64,000 bases of DNA from Rhynchopus euleeides (Eukaryota > Euglenozoa > Diplonemea > Diplonemida > Diplonemidae), in the NCBI GenBank assembly GCA_963210315.1, contig OY723260.1, forward strand, positions 806,001 through 870,000, read 5' to 3'. Numbering within the stretch: the stretch's first letter is position 1; each line of letters opens with the position of its first letter. The notes below the pieces were generated by a model. That model was not told the DNA's origin. It saw only the letters and a list, made by a program, of their open reading frames with translations, and did not search any database. Position numbers and translations under genes: made by a program. Positions 31,911-41,911 of this stretch are shown piece after piece.

Positions 31911-32134
31911 TCATCCAGTACCCTGATCAGCCGCATGGCGAGCCCCTTGCAGTCATGGAGTGCTGGGGTGACGTAGCGGGCATTGGGAAGCACACCTGCC
32001 AAGAGGGAGGGGTAGCCAGCCTCTTTCATCTCAGAGAGAGTCAGGTGCGGGTATCGATGCACCTGTTGATACCAGCGTTCTTCTGGGATGTCGCACAGTG
32101 AGCATCGGTGCCCTCGCCCCCCGCATCGCCTCAT
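31874..32134 (-). CDS. Element A upstream frame block, unknown
   Basis: The coding-like part reads RCSLCDIPEERWYQQVHRYP and continues through GVLPNARYVTPALHDCKG, separated from the block at 30329-31245 by the nested hAT-like element. It has a CxxC pair and His residues that could bind zinc, but I do not recognise the family. Composition is unlike the simple sequence around it. Confidence 0.4.
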   Translation of the reverse strand: MRRCGGRGHRCSLCDIPEERWYQQVHRYPHLTLSEMKEAGYPSLLAGVLPNARYVTPALHDCKGLAMRLIRVLDDRGGAWGFFRVS

Positions 32135-32519
32135 TGTTGCCCACTGCTGATCTATACTCCCGCTAGCGGGAGTTGGACTCCCCCTAGTTGAGACTCCCGA
32201 AAAGGGTTAAACCCGGTAGTGGTACCCTACCCCCGCTGGAGTCCACCGTGCAAGGCCGGATCAGCCCACGGGTGGGTTTGAGGAAGAAATCTGGGGGGGC
32301 AAATTTTGCTGCGACTTCCGGTTTCACCCGGCCGAACTCCAGCATCTATCCAGACCCACGGTGCCAAGCCGTTCGCCCGTGTCGCGATCATTCGCGGCTT
32401 CAGGCTGCCCCCGACGACACGTTTGTATCCTGCACCTTGCCATACTTCGCCTCCACCTTGTATATGACGGAGAGCGCCCTCCTTCCGCATCGTTGCGACT
32501 TCCCTGACAGCGAACTTAT

Positions 32520-32780
32520 CTATGTCAGGGAAGACATGGCGATGATTGCGTTGGCCACCTGGGTGCTGTGCTGGTGGAGCTCCTTGCTCAACACCGTTGC
32601 TAGGAGCCTTCTAATGGATCCCAGTGTCAGCACACTGCCCCCTTTTTTAACAGGGAAGGCCGTGCAAAAATCATGCACAATGTTCGTCGCCTCCGCAGCC
32701 TCGGGACTCTCTGCGCTCTTCTTCTTCTTAATCGACTTTGCCGCCGGCTTCGCTGCCGGCTTCGTTGTCGTCTTCCCCAT
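32520..32780 (-). CDS. Small basic Lys/Ala-rich protein in element A
   Basis: An 86-residue frame with its own start and stop. It opens MGKTTTKPAAKPAAKSIKKK, a histone-tail or linker-histone-like basic tail, and then has a helical segment (SIRRLLATVLSKELHQHSTQ). That pattern suggests DNA binding, but no known domain can be assigned. The stretch is absent from the second copy of the element, so it may be a passenger or a separate insertion. Confidence 0.4.
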   Translation of the reverse strand: MGKTTTKPAAKPAAKSIKKKKSAESPEAAEATNIVHDFCTAFPVKKGGSVLTLGSIRRLLATVLSKELHQHSTQVANAIIAMSSLT

Positions 32781-33055
32781 TTTTGTGAATCAGGTCTGCG
32801 AGCTGGGATGGGTGGAAACGTCCGTTTCGTTTGGTGTGGCTGTACTTCAGTGACGAGTGCCACATTGCATAGGTATCATGGGAAAAATGAGTGAAAATAG
32901 GTGAAAAGACTCCCGCTAGGGGGAGTCAGACTCCCCCTAGCGGGAGTATAGACTCCCGCTAGCGGGAGTCTATACTCCCGCTAGCGGGAGTTGGACTCCC
33001 CCTAGTTGAGACTCCCGAAAAGGGTTACCCTACCCCCGCTGGAGTCCACCGTGTG

Positions 33056-33125
33056 ACAAATGTCAGTTGGATCGCAAATGTCAGTTGAATAGGAAATGTC
33101 AGTTTAGTGGGAAATGTCAGTGGTG
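33056..33125 (+). repeat. 18-bp tandem repeat, AAATGTCAGTT type
   Basis: Four units of about 18 bp, each with AAATGTCAGTT or a near form. The same word appears at the other side of element A near 29998-30010, so the element appears to have inserted into this repeat. Confidence 0.8.
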
Positions 33126-33170
33126 TAGCACCTGTTCGGTTTGTTATGCTGCGGGTTGTCGATTGCAGGG

Positions 33171-33268
33171 GGATCCGCTGGCGCCGCAAAGTCGCTCGCC
33201 GGAGAGCGGGGCTGCCGCGAAGCGGCGCCCCGCGACCGGCAGAGCGACTTTGCGGCGATAGCGGATTC
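33171..33268. repeat. 98-bp near-perfect hairpin
   Basis: The arms are GGATCCGCTGGCGCCGCAAA and its near-complement, with CGCCGCAAAGTCGCTC paired to GAGCGACTTTGCGGCG (33182-33197 with 33243-33258). The inner part also pairs (CGGGGCTGCCGC with GCGGCGCCCCG) around a GAA loop. No tandem copies; could be a foldback MITE or a structured RNA precursor. Confidence 0.8.
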
Positions 33269-33525
33269 CTCTGTAAGTCGGCAGTTGGACCATTCCTTCA
33301 ATAGACTGGTAACCCCTAGGCTAGGACGCATGCGGCAAAAAATAAAGTGTCCCGTAGACCCCCAAAACCACCCCAGAACACCTTTTTGGGGTGTTTTGGG
33401 GGTGTTCTGAACTATCCGGAACTGTCCGGTTGCGCAGAAATGCGTTATTTCACGGTTTTTCACCTATTTTGCCCCCGACACCCCCTAAATTGCGTACTTT
33501 GTGCGTAGTGAAATAGGGGGGGGGG
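33269..33525. other. Spacer, no gene
   Basis: Contains a short inverted pair (CCCAAAACACC / GGTGTTTTGGG near 33360-33410). Nothing else recognisable. Confidence 0.4.
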
Positions 33526-33590
33526 TAGTGAAATCGAATTTGAAGGGAGCACAAGAATGATCACCCTTCACTCGTTATGCAGGTTGTGTG
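33526..33590 (-). pseudogene. Remnant of the 3' end of a DUF4116-type gene
   Basis: Contains GAAGGGAGCACAAGAATGAT and CACTCGTTATGCAGGTTGTG, the same gene-end block as at 25083-25150 and 3616-3690. The stop codon context (CTGCATAACGAGTGA on the minus strand) is preserved. No repeat-coding sequence remains upstream. G runs flank it on both sides, as at the other two sites. Confidence 0.5.
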
Positions 33591-33647
33591 AAATAGGGGG
33601 GGGGGGGGTTAGGGGGGTCTACTGGGGGAAACATTCACGACGCGGTC

Positions 33648-33775
33648 TCCACCTTTCCGGGTACCCGGGAGGTCCCGGTTACCGGCCCGGGTACCCGGGG
33701 GGTACCCGGCGGATACCCGGGTACCCGGGCCGGATACCCAGCCGGGTACCCGGCCGGATACCCGGGTAGTTGGCC
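33648..33775. repeat. Cluster of the palindrome GGGTACCCGG
   Basis: About ten loosely spaced copies of GGGTACCC/GGATACCC at 10-11 base steps. The word is its own complement, so the tract can fold on itself in many registers. Confidence 0.85.
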
Positions 33776-33789
33776 GCCCACCCACGACG

Positions 33790-33960
33790 GGAGGAAAAAA
33801 GAGTGAACGGGCAGCATGCCGTTCCTCTTTTTCCCCCCGTGAGGGTGGGCCCCCCCCTGCCAGGCAAGGTGAAAAAATGAAGAAACGGGCAGCATGCCGT
33901 TCTACATTTTCCCTTGCAAGGCAGGGAGGGCGCCCCCCATGCCAGACAGCAGCCACCCCT
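33790..33960. repeat. Two-copy direct repeat around CGGGCAGCATGCCGTT
   Basis: Two copies about 80 bp apart, each with GAACGGGCAGCATGCCGTTC or a near form, a T/C-rich tail and a GGGGG/CCCCC-rich segment. GCAGCATGC is itself nearly palindromic. Confidence 0.65.
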
Positions 33961-34512
33961 GCAGGGGCAACTGACGGGCATGGGGAACGAGGTGGGTCTG
34001 GACCCGACACCGCCACCACACGCGCAGTGCACCTTTCGGATACACTGTCGTGAGTGGGGTGTGGGCAGTTCCCCTATCCTGTGAGCTCCTTTCGGACGAA
34101 GAGGTGCAGCGGTTATCTGCAACCTTCGTCCTGGACTTGCCTCGGGGGGAACGCCACGGTTTACCGCAGGTCCCGACGAGGGCACTCAGGCAGGATCTTC
34201 ACACCACCCCACACCGAGGTCCCTTCTCACGCGGCGTGTCTCCCAGGTTCATGGCGGCGTCATCAGGTCAGGCTTTGTAGTCTCTACACCATCAGTAGTA
34301 AGGGAAATCCTAAAACCATACATGAAATCCACCTTTTGGGCCGCTGGTGTACGAGGCTTGTTCCTCCAATTGAATCATGTTTGCTGTGTCAGGCAATATC
34401 AATACAGCCGCTGAAAGAAGTCGAGGTGTTGTGGATCTGCTGCTCACAGGAAGGATTCAGGGTGGATCACAAGACTGACCACCCTCTTTCCTTTGTCAAG
34501 TACCTACCCCCC

Positions 34513-34592
34513 CCCTTGTAATTGTCCGCCCCCCCAAACCCCTTGTAATTGTCCGCCTCGGGGCCTCCTCGGGGGGCGGACAATTACAAGGG
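34513..34592. mobile_element. Mini foldback element, TTGTAATTGTCCGCC type, copy 1
   Basis: Two direct copies of CTTGTAATTGTCCGCC at the left and one complementary GGCGGACAATTACAAG at the right, about 80 bp in all. The same doubled-left design occurs at 34797-34877. Confidence 0.75.
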
Positions 34593-34654
34593 TTATACTG
34601 GGTACTAAGGCCTGCAGTGCGAGTGGTTGGCCTGCGTGACAAGGGTCTCTTGAT

Positions 34655-34713
34655 CACCCCTCGCTACTCACCCCTATCACCCCCTGGGGGGTGGTAGGGG
34701 TGAGTAGCGAGAA
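34655..34713. repeat. Strong hairpin CTCGCTACTCACCCCTA
   Basis: CTCGCTACTCACCCCTA (17 bases) pairs perfectly with TAGGGGTGAGTAGCGAG across a short CCCCTGGGGG centre. Its position between the two small foldback elements suggests it is another non-autonomous insertion. Confidence 0.8.
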
Positions 34714-34796
34714 CCCTGGCCACCCAGAGCGCACAAACACTATGGAATGTGCCTCTGTTGTGTTGTGTGCACGCTGCAGCCAGTGGTACAGGCTAA

Positions 34797-34877
34797 TCCC
34801 TTGTAATTGTCCGCCTGACCTTGTAATTGTCCGTTTCGGCCAAAAATGCCAAAATAGGGCGGACAATTACAAGGGGG
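34797..34877. mobile_element. Mini foldback element, TTGTAATTGTCCGCC type, copy 2
   Basis: Again two direct CTTGTAATTGTCCG words at the left and CGGACAATTACAAG at the right. The middle differs from copy 1, so the ends define the family. Confidence 0.75.
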
Positions 34878-35000
34878 TGGGTAGGTACCCTGTAAAACAT
34901 CAGAACACCAAGTATCTTTCAACACTACATGTTCAAGAGTAGAATCAGTGGAATCGGAAGGGGTCACCTACCACACGGACACAGTTCCCGCGACTAATAA

Positions 35001-35509
35001 ATGCCGAGAGTTCCGGTGTCCGACCACCTGGTATTACTTGGCTCCATCCACCCAGTCATTACGAGGGGGCGTCCCTTGAAGCCAGTTCCGCAGAACTCAG
35101 ACCCCCTTAAAACCAATGTCCTGTGTAGACAACTACTTAGCCTGCCTGATGACGACACCAATTCGCTGGGAGAGAGGCCGCGGTCCAGGACCCCAATGGG
35201 GATGACGTGGCATTGTTTGACCGGATCGGTTGTGTAAGTGTGTAGCCCCCTCCGCCCTCTGTCCCTCCCCCCAGGGTGGTGTGTGGAGGCGAGAAGCGCA
35301 AACAGCAGCAATGCAGGCATAGCAAAAAGTGGATCCCTGCAGGTAGACCCTCGGGGTACATCCCTATCATCGGGTCACCTGAAATTTCCCAATTTGAAAA
35401 TCTGCAACAAGGCAACACGGGATGGATGGGGCACATAACCTGCACAGGGGTGGGGGGCAGAGGGCAGGGGGTGGGGTTGTGGTTGGGGTCATGGCATTTG
35501 ATTACTTGA
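35001..35509 (+). CDS. Putative small two-exon gene, unknown
   Basis: Exon 1 35001-35233 starts MPRVPVSDHLVLLGSIHPVI, with an in-frame stop just before the ATG, and ends two bases into a codon at GTAAGTG. Exon 2 starts at 35275 after TCCCTCCCCCCAG, in the matching phase, and reads CGGEKRKQQQCRHSKKWIPA, then a GYIPIIGSPEISQF segment that looks well folded. The stop is at 35509, though the last 20 residues are low complexity and the true end may be earlier. The intron would be only 41 bp, far shorter than the others here. One of the few plus-strand genes. No family recognised. Confidence 0.4.
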
Positions 35510-36084
35510 GCTTTATTGCTCGAATTTCGCACAAGAAACCTCCTCACTTGGCCGATTTTCTCCCACAACAAGGTCCGGCTTCCACAACTCGGATTTTAGA
35601 GGGGGCCTACCTTCAGCCATCCCTCACAAAAAAAGTGTGACGGAAATTATTTTGGTCAATTTGGCTCAAAAAAACACGCTCCTGGACCCCGCACACACTC
35701 CGACAATGCCAAAAAATACATTTTTGGACATGTTCTGGTGGAGGCCACTTCACCTTGGGGCCAGACTGCCGCCAGAGGGTACTCCCAGGGCAGAACAACG
35801 CAGAAACAAAGTACTCCTGTTCAGAAACACACCCCCGCGCAGCGAGGTGCTGGTCGGCAATGGAGAGAAACACAGTGGGACGACCTTCTACTGGCCACGG
35901 GGACATACGGCGACAGCTAGCTGTTGCTCGGGATTGGCAGAGAGAGAGCAATGCAACTTCGAAGAAGCCGCTCGCCAGGGGGTCCGCCATTGCCTGCCTC
36001 CAGTCAACACCGCACGTGCGGTCAAAGCGGCTCAGTCAAAAGCGACCGATCAATCGATCAGGGAAAGCTGATCGATCAGTCCTA
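35510..36084. other. Spacer upstream of the 18-bp array
   Basis: 35630-35760 has AAATTATTTTGG and CCAAAAAATACATTTTTGG words. A minus-strand frame (start 35990) looks weakly coding (EQEYFVSALFCPGSTLWRQS) but has no splice support. No gene called. Confidence 0.35.
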
Positions 36085-37045
36085 CCTGACAATTCGCTTC
36101 TGCCTGACAGTTTGATTCTTCCTGACAAAGTGGTTCTTCCTGACAATTCGCTTCTGCCTGACAATTTGATTCTTCCTGACAAAGTCGTTCTTCCTGACAA
36201 TTTGACTCTGCCTGACAATTTGGTTGTGCCTGACAATTTGACTCTGCCTGACAATTTGGTTCTGCCTGACAATTTGATTCTTCCTGACAAAGTGGTTCTT
36301 CCTGACAATTTGACTCTGCCTGACAATTTGATTCTGCCTGACAATTTGGTTGTGCCTGACAATTTGACTCTGCCTGACAATTTGATTCTTCCTGACAAAG
36401 TGGTTCTTCCTGACAATTTGACTCTGCCTGACAATTTGGTTGTGCCTGACAATTTGGTTCTGCCTGACAATTTGATTCTTCCTGACAATTTGGTTCTGCC
36501 TGACAATTTGATTCTGCCTGACAATTTGATTCTACCTGACAATTTGCTTCTGCCTGACAATTTGGTTCTGCCTGACAATTTGGTTCTGCCTGACAATTTG
36601 ATTCTTCCTGACAAAGTGGTTCTTCCTGACAATTTGACTCTGCCTGACAATTTGGTTCTGCCTGACAATTTGATTCTGCCTGACAATTTGCTTCTGCCTG
36701 ACAATTTGATTCTTCCTGACAATTTGGTTCTGCCTGACAATTTGATTCTGCCTGACAATTTGATTCTGCCTGACAATTTGATTCTACCTGACAATTTGCT
36801 TCTGCCTGACAATTTGGTTCTGCCTGACAATTTGCTTCTGCCTGACAATTTACTTCTGCCTGACAATTTGATTCTGCCTGACAATTTGGTTCTACCTGAC
36901 AATTTGATTCTTCCTGACAATTTGGTTCTGCCTGACAATTTGATTCTGCCTGACAATTTGGTTCTTCCTGACAATTTGCTTCTGCCTGACAATTTGGTTC
37001 TGCCTGACAATTTACTTCTGCCTGACAATTTGCTTCTGCCTCGGA
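36085..37045 (+). repeat. 18-bp minisatellite, CCTGACAATTTG type, about 53 units
   Basis: Units of exactly 18 bp, CCTGACAATTTGATTCTG and variants. Variation is concentrated in the two codons after TTG (ATT, GTT, ACT, CTT; CTG, CTT, GTG, CTA) and in an occasional AAAGTG. Because 18 is a multiple of three, several frames stay open: plus strand LPDNLI repeats (start 35755) and minus strand LSGRIK repeats. The open frames are a result of the unit length and I do not call a gene. Confidence 0.95.
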
Positions 37046-37457
37046 TCAGGCAAAGTTCTGGGGCATTTTAGCTACGTCTGTCTACGTCTGTCACCCAGAA
37101 AAGGTGTTTTTCACACAGAAAAACCCCAAAATGTGCCATCTGGGGCCGAAAATCTTAGTCTGCACCCCCAGAAAGGCCATAGATGGGCCAAGAACTGGTT
37201 TTTTTGGTTTTTGGACCCTCTCAAAGGGGGTCTGGAGGGGGTACCGAGTGGAAATAACGGGAAATGGCCATGTTCTCACCAAAATTGGCTGAAAAATCAA
37301 AAAATGTGTTTTTCTGGGCAAAATTCGAGCATTCCTGGGTTGCAGACTAAGGCAGACGTAGGTTTTTGTCCATTTTGGGGTCACCTGGTGGGTTAGCTGG
37401 CGAGTAGTTGTCCAAAATCGTCGAAAATAATTTTCGTCACAGCTTTTTCCTGGATGG
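37046..37457. other. Spacer with CCAAAAA/GGGGT words
   Basis: Sequence of CAGAAAAACCCCAAAATG type. The end (37404-37440) carries ACTAAAATCGTC-like and AAAATAATTTTCGTCAC, inverted with respect to GTGTCACGAAAATTATTTTG at 37808-37827, so the array at 37458-37775 is bracketed by an inverted pair. Confidence 0.45.
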
Positions 37458-37775
37458 GCCTCCTCTACAAATTGGTGTGACAATGCCCAGATTGGTGTGA
37501 CATTGGTGTGACATTGCCCAGATTGGTGTGACATTGGTGTGACATTGCTCAGATTGGTGTGACATTGTCCAGATTGGTGTGACATTGGTGTGACAATGCC
37601 CAGATTGGTGTGACATTGGTGTGACATTGCCCAGATTGGTGTGACATTGGTGTGACATTGCTCAGATTGGTGTGACATTGTCCAGATTGGTGTGACATTG
37701 GTGTGACAATGCCCAGATTGGTGTGACATTGCCCAGATTGGTGTGACATTGGTGTGACATTGTCCAGATTGTAGA
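37458..37775 (+). repeat. 31-bp minisatellite, ATTGGTGTGAC type
   Basis: The full unit is ATTGGTGTGAC twice, then ATTGCCCAG: 11+11+9 = 31 bp. Some units lack one 11-base part (20 bp). The T/C changes CCCAG, CTCAG and GTCCAG mark types of unit. About 12 units. Confidence 0.9.
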
Positions 37776-37911
37776 GAAGGCATAACCCCCTCCTTGTCAG
37801 CTAAAAAAAGTGTCACGAAAATTATTTTGGCCGTTTTGGCACGTTTCAGACGAAGTTGTGGACCTTGGGTGACCTCACCGGGGACTTGTCGTGACTGTCG
37901 GACACGGTCAG

Positions 37912-38420
37912 AGGGCCGACCACCAGGAACACATATGCGCGACCTGAACCATCGTCGCGATTCGGAAGATCTGGCAGACACCCGTCAGTGCAACAAAGCA
38001 ACAGTACCAAACCGACAATGGAACCACCTCAGAATGGCATGTAACCATCTCCGCGGAGAATCCGGAACGACTCCGGAGACTCACCGGAGACTCCGGATCG
38101 ACTCCGTAGACTCGCCGGAGACTCCGGACCGACTCCGTAGACTCACCGGAGACTCCAGATCGACTCCGGAGACTCGGAAGAGGGCCGACCACGAGGAACA
38201 CATACGCGCGACCTGAACCATCGTCGCGATTCGGAATGTCTGGCAGACACCCGTCTGCGCAACAAAGCAACAGTGCCAAACCCACAATGGAACCACCTCA
38301 GAACGGCATGCAACAACCTCTAACCACCTCAGAACGGCATGTAACCACCTGTAACCACCTCGAACGGCATGTAACCACCTGGAACCACCACAAGACGGCA
38401 TGTAACCACTTGAAAGTACT
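37912..38420. repeat. Duplicated block with two 31-bp minisatellites
   Basis: A unique-looking block (37912-38050; GACCACCAGGAACACATA, CGACCTGAACCATCGTCGCG) recurs at 38186-38340, about 265 bp on. Between them is a 31-bp repeat, ACTCACCGGAGACTCCGGAT plus CGACTCCGTAG (about 38070-38180). After the second copy, 38295-38410 is the inverse of the GGTTACATGCCGTT repeat seen at 29877-29998, again with 31-bp spacing. Confidence 0.85.
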
Positions 38421-41400
38421 CAGGCGACCTACATATGGCCACGGGTGACCTGGTCCTGGGGCGATCTACTCTTGGCCACGGGCGACCTGGGGCGGCTTCT
38501 TCTTGGCCACGGCCGACCTCGGGCGACCTGTTCTTGGCCACGGGCGAGGTGGGGCGACCTACTTTTGGCCACGGGCTACCTGGGGCGACCTCGGGCGACC
38601 TGTTCTTGGCCACGGGCGACCTGGGGCGACCTTTTTTTGCCCACGGGCGACCTGGGGCGACCTCGGGCGACCTACTTTTGGCCACGGGCGACCTGGGGCG
38701 ACCTTTTTTTGGCCACGGGCGACCTGGGGCGACCTACTTTTGGTCACGGGCGACCTCGGGCGACCTATTTTTGGCCACGGGCGACCTGGGGCGACCTACT
38801 TTTGGTCACGGGCGACCTCGGGCGACCTATTTTTGGCCACGGGCGACCTGGGGCGACCTACTTTTGGCTACGGGCGACCTCGGGCGACCTGGGGCGACCT
38901 ACTTTTGGCTACGGGCGACCTGGGGCGACCTATTTTTGGCTACGGGCAACCTCGGGCGACCTGGGGCGACCTACTTTTGGCTACGGGCGACCTCGGGCGA
39001 CCTGGGGCGACCTACTTTTGGCCACGGGCGACCTGGGGCGACCTACTTTTGGCTACGGGCGACCTGGGGCGACCTATTTTTGGCTACGGGCGACCTGGGG
39101 CGACCTACTTTTGGCCACGGGCGACCTATTTTTGGCCACGGGCGACCTGGGGCGACCTACTTTTGGCCACGGGCGACCTGGGGCGACCTACTTTTGGCTA
39201 CGGGCGACCTGGGGCGACCTATTTTTGGCTACGGGCGACCTGGGGCGACCTACTTTTGGCTACGGGCGACCTCGGGCGACCTACTTTTGGCTACGGGCGA
39301 CCTCGGGCGACCTGCGGCGACCTATTTTTGGCCACGGGCGACCTGGGGCGACCTACTTTTGGCCACGGGCGACCTCGGGCGACCTACTTTTGGCTACGGG
39401 CGACCTGGGGCGACCTATTTTTGGCTACGGGCGACCTGGGGCGACCTACTTTTGGCCACGGGCGACCTCGGGCGACCTGGGGCAACCTATTTTTAGCCAC
39501 GGGCGACCTGGGGCGACCTACTTTTGGCCACGGGCGACCTCGGGCGACCTGGGGCGACCTACTTTTGGCTACGGGCGACCTGGGGCGACCTACTTTTGGC
39601 TACGGGCGACCTCGGGCGACCTGGGGCGACCTATTTTTGGCCACGGGCGACCTGGGGCGACCTACTTTTGGCTACGGGCGACCTGGGGCGACCTGGGGCG
39701 ACCTACTTTTGGCTACGGGCGACCTCGGGCGACCTGGGGCGACCTATTTTTGGCCACGGGCGACCTGGGGCGACCTGCGGCGACCTACTTTTGGCCACGG
39801 GCGACCTCGGGCGACCTGGGGCGACCTATTTTTGGCCACGGGCGACCTGGGGCGACCTACTTTTGGCTACGGGCGACCTGGGGCGACCTGGGGCGACCTA
39901 CTTTTGGCCACGGGCGACCTCGGGGGACCTGGGGCGACCTATTTTTGGCCACGGGCGACCTGGGGCGACCTACTTTTGGCTACGGGCGACCTCGGGCGAC
40001 CTACTTTTGGCTACGGGCGACCTCGGGCGACCTGGGGCGACCTATTTTTGGCCACGGGCGACCTGGGGCGACCTACTTTTGGCCACGGGCGACCTGGGGC
40101 GACCTACTTTCGGCTACGGGCGACCTGGGGCGACCTATTTTTGGCTACGGGCGACCTGGGGCGACCTACTTTTGGCTACGGGCGACCTCGGGCGACCTGG
40201 GGCGACCTACTTTTGGCCACGGGCGACCTCGGGCGACCTATTTTTGGCCACGGGCGACCTGGGGCGACCTGGGGCGACCTACTTTTGGCCACGGGCGACC
40301 TCGGGCGACCTGGGGCGACCTATTTTTGGCCACGGGCGACCTGGGGCGACCTACTTTTGGCTACGGGCGACCTCGGGCGACCTGGGGCGACCTATTTTTG
40401 GCTACGGGCGACCGGGGGCGACCTACTTTTGGCTACGGGCGACCTCGGGCGACCTACTTTTGGCTACGGGCGACCTGGGGCGACCTATTTTTGGCTACGG
40501 GCGACCGGGGGCGACCTACTTTTGGCTACGGGCGACCTCGGGCGACCTACTTTTGGCTGCGGGCGACCTGGCGCGACCTATTTTTGGCCACGGGCGACCT
40601 GGGGCGACCTACTTTTGGCTACGGGCGACCTGGGGCGACCTATTTTTGGCTACGGGCGACCTGGGGCGACCTACTTTTGGCTACGGGCGACCTCGGGCGA
40701 CCTGGGGCGACCTACTTTTGGCCACGGGCGACCTCGGGCGACCTGGGGCGACCTATTTTTGGCCACGGGCGACCTGGGGCGACCTGGGGCGACCTACTTT
40801 TGGCCACGGGCGACCTGGGGCGACCTACTTTTGGGTACGGGCGACCTGGGGCGACCTATTTTTGGCTACGGGCGACCTGGGGCGACCTACTTTTGGCTAC
40901 GGGCGACCTCGGGCGACCTACTTTTGGCTACGGGCGACCTCGGGCGACCTGGGGCGACCTATTTTTGGCCACGGGCGACCTGGGGCGACCTACTTTTGGC
41001 CACGGGCGACCTGGGGCGACCTACTTTCGGCTACGGGCGACCTGGGGCGACCTATTTTTGGCCACGGGCGACCTGGGGCGACCTGGGGCGACCTACTTTT
41101 GGCTACGGGCGACCTCGGGCGACCTGGGGCGACCTACTTTTGGCCACGGGCGACCTCGGGCGACCTGGGGCGACCTATTTTTGGCCACGGGCGACCTGGG
41201 GCGACCTATTTTTGGCTACGGGCGACCTGGGGCGACCTACTTTTGGCTACGGGCGACCTCGGGCGACCTACTTTTGGCTACGGGCGACCTCGGGCGACCT
41301 GGGGCGACCTACTTTTGGCTACGGGCGACCTCGGGCGACCTGGGGCGACCTACTTTTGGCCACGGGCGACCTCGGGCGACCTGGGGCGACCTATTTTTGG

Positions 41401-41911
41401 CCACGGGCGACCTGGGGCGACCTACTTTTGGCTACGGGCGACCTCGGGCGACCTGGGGCGACCTATTTTTGGCCACGGGCGACCTGGGGCGACCTACTTT
41501 TGGCTACGGGCGACCTGGGGCGACCTACTTTTGGCCACGGGCGACCTGGGGCGACCTACTTTTGGCCACGGGCGACCTCGGGCGACCTGGGGCGACCTAT
41601 TTTTGGCCACGGGCGACCTGGGGCGACCTGGGGCGACCTACTTTTGGCTACGGGCGACCTCGGGCGACCTATTTTTGGCTACGGGCGACCTCGGGTGACC
41701 TATTTTTGGCTACGGGCGACCTCGGGCGACCTGGGGCGATCGACTTTTGGCTACGGGCGACCTCGGGCGACCTGGGGCAACCTATTTTTGGCTACGGGCG
41801 ACCTGGGGCGACCTATTTTTGGCTACGGGCGACCTGGGGCGACCGACTTTTGGCTCCGGGCGACCTCGGGCGACCTGGGGCAACCTATTTTTGGCCACGG
41901 GCGACCTCGGG

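Larger units (their letters stand above)
30014..33053. mobile_element. Unclassified TIR element A, full-length-looking copy
   Basis: Ends read CACGGTGGACTCCAGCGG and its complement. Just inside, both ends carry clusters of the palindrome ACTCCCGCTAGCGGGAGT and then a shared CTTTTCACCTATTTTCA and TTTTTCCCATGATA block, giving inverted arms of about 150 bp. An extra end of the same kind sits inside at 32135-32250. The interior holds minus-strand reading frames of unknown function (30329-31245, 31874-32134, 32520-32780) and a nested hAT-like element (31250-31910). Flanks on both sides contain AAATGTCAGTT. I could not assign a superfamily. Copy 2 lies inverted at 59823-62071. The element looks damaged, not active. 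Confidence 0.6.

Noticed and set aside
35755-37071. 438-codon frame with LPDNLI repeats
   Set aside because: The 18-bp unit keeps frames open on both strands; the unique first 110 codons do not look coding. Left as a repeat with low chance of being a gene.
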